Positions 60,447 to 64,000 of a stretch of DNA of 64,000 bases are shown in pieces. This DNA comes from Ancylostoma caninum (Eukaryota; Nematoda; Chromadorea; Rhabditida; Ancylostomatidae): contig JBAJFG010000300.1 of NCBI GenBank assembly GCA_037903475.1, forward strand, positions 186,001 through 250,000, written 5' to 3'. Within the stretch, counting starts at the first letter, position 1, and each line of letters opens with the position of its first letter. A program made the position numbers and the translations under genes. The notes below the pieces were generated by a model. That model was given only the letters and a program-made list of their open reading frames with translations, had not been told where the DNA came from and ran no database searches.

Positions 60447-60911
60447 TCACATATCTAATTAGACGTGTTCTATAACGATAATAGGTATTACTAATATTAG
60501 TTTTTGAGAGTTAAATAAGTTTAACTATTAGTTTAGTTTAACTAACTTTAACTTACCCTGACAAACTTATTTTCGAGTATCTCACCGATGTCTAACAGTA
60601 TTGCTAGTAATGCTTTATCAAACAATAACATTATCAGTAACACAAACAACAACATTATCAATAACACAACCAATAACAATTACCACAAGATATATGCGAT
60701 TCTGCAAGATATGGATCCACTTCGTGGGGCATTACCTCATCTGCAGGAAATCTGCGACCACCAGAAAATTCGGAGCGGTTCTCAAGAAAAGTCGTGAGAA
60801 CCTCAGTCATTTTGATATACATGAGGTTTTCCCTCTCCAGCACCATCCTTTGAAACTAAAATATCAAGTTCAGTCAACCATGTGAGGCAGAGAACATTTC
60901 ACATAACTTAC
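60447..60911. other. Interval between convergent Harbinger genes
   Basis: AT-rich, with TTAACTA/TTTAACT words and an AAC-rich tract (60.6-60.68 kb). Part of the minus strand (60658-60846: ENLMYIKMTEVLTTFLENRS) may be the last exon of the accessory gene, but I cannot fix its splice sites. Confidence 0.4.
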
Positions 60912-61675
60912 TCGAACAAGCTCCCTCTGCTCCTTAATCAATTTAAGCTGCTCCCTGATCAGTAGAGGTTTACGCCGCCGCCGCCCCCGCGGTTTGTCAT
61001 CATCGTCGCTGCCTTCTTCCGAAAGGCTATCAAACTGAAACAAGCAAAGTTGAGGAGGCGAGATATAATTATCAAAATTCTTATCCTACATTGGACAACT
61101 GCCTATTAAGTTCCTCAGGTGTGGCAGCCGGGGACGGAGATGAACTCGTGGACGGCGGACACGCCTGAAATTCACACTACTTGAATACAGAATATGTCTA
61201 CTAAAGACCCCATGTAACTACTCACCGCCACGACATTAGACTTGGTTATCCTATGTCCGAGAAAGCTCGCTTCTTTTCCAAGAAGCCGAGCAATAGAGAC
61301 GTCCATATCCGACATTTTGTTTAATCCCCTGTTCGTCGCTTTTTCTAACTCCATGTCTAGCCCGCCTCCAGTCCCGTTCCGATAACTTAATTACATTTCC
61401 AAGGAAGCTTGTATAAAAAAGCAACGGAAACACAATTGTACCTGTTCTCCTTATGCAGCAGATCTCTAACGTTTTTTTTTGTTGTTGCGCCATCATCTTT
61501 TTAACTGTTCCACCGTCAAGTCCTTTTGGCACTCAACGAAAACCGCAGTGCGGACCTCTTGCCAGGCACGGTTGCGTTCTTGATTCAAGTTTGGGGTGCG
61601 GGTTCCCACCTTATCCCATAATAGGTCCTTCCTCTTTATCACTTTCCTTGTGATTACTTCGTTATGATCAATCAT
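60912..61675 (-). pseudogene. Harbinger-associated SANT/Myb-like accessory gene, decayed
   Basis: Four exons with nematode-style sites: 61442-61675, 61226-61356, 61090-61164 and 60912-61034. Exon 1 starts MIDHNEVITRKVIKRKDLLW and continues NQERNRAWQEVRTAVFVECQ and LTVEQLKR, then TGA where a Trp is expected, then WRNNKKK. This resembles the trihelix/Myb-SANT DNA-binding domain encoded beside Harbinger transposases. A poly-A run adds a frameshift before VRDLLHKEN. Exon 2 has DMDVSIARLLGKEASFLGHR, exon 3 is Pro/Ser-rich, and exon 4 has KPRGRRRRKPLLIREQLKLI, a basic coiled-coil end. It converges on the transposase relic. Confidence 0.7.
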
Positions 61676-63648
61676 CCTAAAGAGAAGAAAATAACAATAT
61701 CCAGTTACATTCGCGGTCCCAGCTGACCTGCATTTCACCCTAAGCATCTCACACATTATTCAAACCAAAACTCTATGCAAGACTCTGCTCTGATGTTCAT
61801 TGGCGATACATTTGGCAAGAGAATGTTTTGACGATACATTCCACGGGCTTCACAAACCAACATCAGAGTGAAGACATCGAAAGAAAGCTTTCATCGGAAG
61901 CGGGCTCTGTTTAGATATCCAATGCACTCCTTAAGCTAACAACCCACACCCCTTTCGTTGTGGGAGGAGGGTCCGAATATGTAGATCACAATATAAAGTA
62001 GTGGCGTGTCAGAAAACAGAAGAGCATATAGAGTGTAACTACAACTAGAATTAGAACAATATTAGTACTTATGCAGTGCCGTTTATTCGAATTCCTCAAA
62101 TGGTAAAGATGCTCCACAAAACTGCTCTGTTCCACAAAACGCAAAAATGCTCCAAAACTCAATTTCTGCAAAGCACGCAATACTATACAGGAGAAAACAT
62201 CGCAATATTCCACATTAGGTGCTCCAAGAATTTCAAAAAAAGTGCTCACCACCTCAAGTAATTGCCCTATACAAAGTTTCGGCCAAAAATTTCTGAAAAT
62301 TTTTGGGGCCCCTAATGTGAAGTAGTGCCGAAAACATACGAAAATTATATTCAAAAGAAAACTAAAACAATTATGAAAACAATAGTACTTCCACTCACTT
62401 CGCTAACCCTCTTTTTAAGTGATGAGCAAGAAGCAGGCTGTTCAATAGAGCGACAACGAAACCGAATAAGTCCGAGCGTCACTAACCGTCGCCACTGCTA
62501 GAAAGCTTCAAATCCGTTTTGAAGTCTCGCCAGTACGACATAAGAGGCATTAGAGGAAATGGAGAAGAATTCAACCCAACGAAAGAACAAACATGTGGAT
62601 TTGGATTTCACCAAATAGGCAAAGGAGACCTTTCTGCAAGACACCGAAAGTGTCCAAACTTTGGGCCAGCATTTCACCGTTCCAATTCACCCCAGTTCCA
62701 CCCACCGATGAAGAACGATTTGAATCCCAAACGGAAGAACGGAAGAACCATTTCAGAGAACGGAGAAGTGATGCTGTTCTGCGCCCTCAAATCAAATGGC
62801 TGCACACACTGCGCGAGCCTTTACAGCATCGTCCAAAGTACTGCGGAGTCCTCTCAAATTTCATCGAAAATAGCATTCGTTTTGTAACATGATCTCGTTT
62901 TTGTGCGGCTACTATAGAAAACAAAGGGAAATGTCGATTTCGGCACAATAATAACAGTGTTATGCTAAATGATGTTGCTAAGTGTTATCAGCGGAATCGA
63001 TATCATCCATCGAAAACTGTTTAGACTTTATCAAAAATGAATTTTTTTATGTGAATGATGGATGAGCTACTATCAGGAAAGATAGTTGGAGAGAGCCAAG
63101 ACAGAAAAGATCGCAGACTTGTGGAAGGGTGATGAGAAAGTCATTTAATGTTCAGGAGTACTCAGCTAGTGTCACGTTTGAAGCAGACTATAAAATAACA
63201 GGGCATTCTCAGGTTGCTTGTGAGACAGCTATGGACAGTTCTCGAGAGGTAAGCGTAATGGGTGATAATCGTTCTCTACCATCTCCTTAGAAGTCGTTGC
63301 GCAACTCAAGGAAGCGAGATCTTACTCATCTGAGAGCCTTGAAAAGATGAAGGCAGCCAAGTTTCAATTCTCGGTTTTTTTTCCCTTATATGGTATTTAC
63401 AGTTAGCATCGAGGTGCGTTCTTCGCGAAATCGCCGTGGCCGCCTCACTCGCGCTGGAATCGCTGCCGTAATGGGAAAACAGGGTTCTCTTGATAATTTT
63501 CCGTCCTATCAAGAAAAAAATCAACTAGTTCTCAAGAAAGCCATATGGTTTGCTGTCCAGCGGCGAATCCAGCGCAAGCGACGCCCTCGTGCCATGAGCT
63601 TCCCGGGCTGCGGAAAACGCATTTTCATCAGCGCTCGCTATAGATATA
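61676..63648. other. Intergenic DNA, no supportable gene
   Basis: Near 62.20-62.33 kb a loose inverted repeat pairs CACATTAGGTGCTCCAAGAA with a TTTTTGGGGCCCCTAATGTG copy. Frames of up to 122 codons (61986-62354 minus, 62519-62887 plus) have no recognised domain. Nothing else is supported. Confidence 0.5.
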
Positions 63649-63826
63649 CAGTCCTTGTCGAAAAGATAGACCGATTGCGCGTGCGCTCTCATATCGTCGG
63701 GGCCGCAGAATCGCAGCGGGACCGACTCGACCCTCTCACTTCTAGCATAATCTCTCCGCATCTCTCGTTCGGGTCCCACCGTGTTCCCGCACTCACGGAA
63801 TCAGTCTATCTTTTCGACAAGGACTG
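63649..63826. mobile_element. Tc1-type MITE, 178 bp
   Basis: The left end CAGTCCTTGTCGAAAAGATA (continuing GAC) and its inverse at the right end match over 23 bp. Both are bounded by TA dinucleotides (63647-63648 and 63827-63828). CAGT-initial ends plus a TA target site fit the Tc1 branch of Tc1/mariner. There is no coding capacity. The 170-codon plus frame 63390-63902 runs through it and is therefore doubtful. Confidence 0.8.
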
Positions 63827-64000
63827 TAGTGTTTCACTGGGGAACACAATCATGAAGATATTAGAAAAAGAGAGAACGCGGGAAATAGTGCCGTATTCGT
63901 AAAGGCGGGCGAGGAATGCACAAAAAAACTCAACTACTGTCGTTTTTGGAACGGACTATATGGGCGCTGGCGCCAGAAAAGTGGGCTATGTATCGGTTTG
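63827..64000. other. End of window, nothing recognised
   Basis: No gene or repeat could be supported in the last 170 bp. Confidence 0.5.

Overview
The window reads as repeat-rich, gene-poor nuclear DNA of a parasitic nematode, most likely a strongylid such as a hookworm. Seen directly: short introns (about 60-90 bp) with GT donors and TTTTCAG-type acceptors, eukaryotic transposon families, no operons, and no bacterial gene layout. The hookworm assignment is inference from the combination of mariner, CR1-like LINE, CMC-type and Harbinger relics; no host housekeeping gene was recognised.

Region by region. 1-9.7 kb: mostly featureless intergenic DNA with a 651-bp inverted-repeat element (2.83-3.48 kb) and a cluster of CGGATAAC motifs (4.5-4.84 kb). 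9.7-10.4 kb: the 3' half of a broken mariner on the minus strand, ending at a hairpin and a small foldback MITE. 11.8-21.3 kb: short inverted and direct repeats and one cysteine-containing hypothetical ORF (18.0-18.4 kb). 21.3-23.1 kb: the 3' end of a CR1-like LINE, then an 875-bp mariner relic with near-perfect terminal repeats and a TA target duplication. 26.96-28.81 kb: a foldback element with arms of about 440 bp. 32-37 kb: tRNA-like (SINE-type) fragments and dispersed repeats.

38.36-48.34 kb is the most interesting part: about 10 kb bounded by a perfect 28-bp inverted repeat, with clusters of GCTCGGCCGG motifs just inside both ends. It encloses a long multi-exon minus-strand gene. Seven consecutive splice junctions keep frame, and the protein carries the signatures of CMC (CACTA/Mirage/Chapaev) transposases: a Cys finger, SVDG, GCSK, DALH and PFESLHRRLQ. 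It has at least two in-frame TGA codons. Downstream in the same orientation is a second, unrecognised multi-exon gene with a triplicated exon. Its last intron holds a 1,611-bp hAT-type insertion with a perfect 8-bp target duplication, so the region is a nest of transposons.

48.6-53.15 kb: three blocks of a 60-bp minisatellite, the middle block inverted. 54.07-55.67 kb: the 5' part of a CR1-like LINE (RNA-binding ORF, endonuclease, beginning of RT). 57.22-58.83 kb: a second hAT-type element of nearly the same length (1,607 bp), with long inverted arms containing tRNA-like modules. 60.1-61.7 kb: a decayed PIF/Harbinger pair, a DDE transposase C-terminus on plus and a SANT/Myb-like accessory gene on minus, convergent. 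63.65-63.83 kb: a 178-bp Tc1-type MITE. Almost every recognisable coding sequence is transposon-derived and broken.
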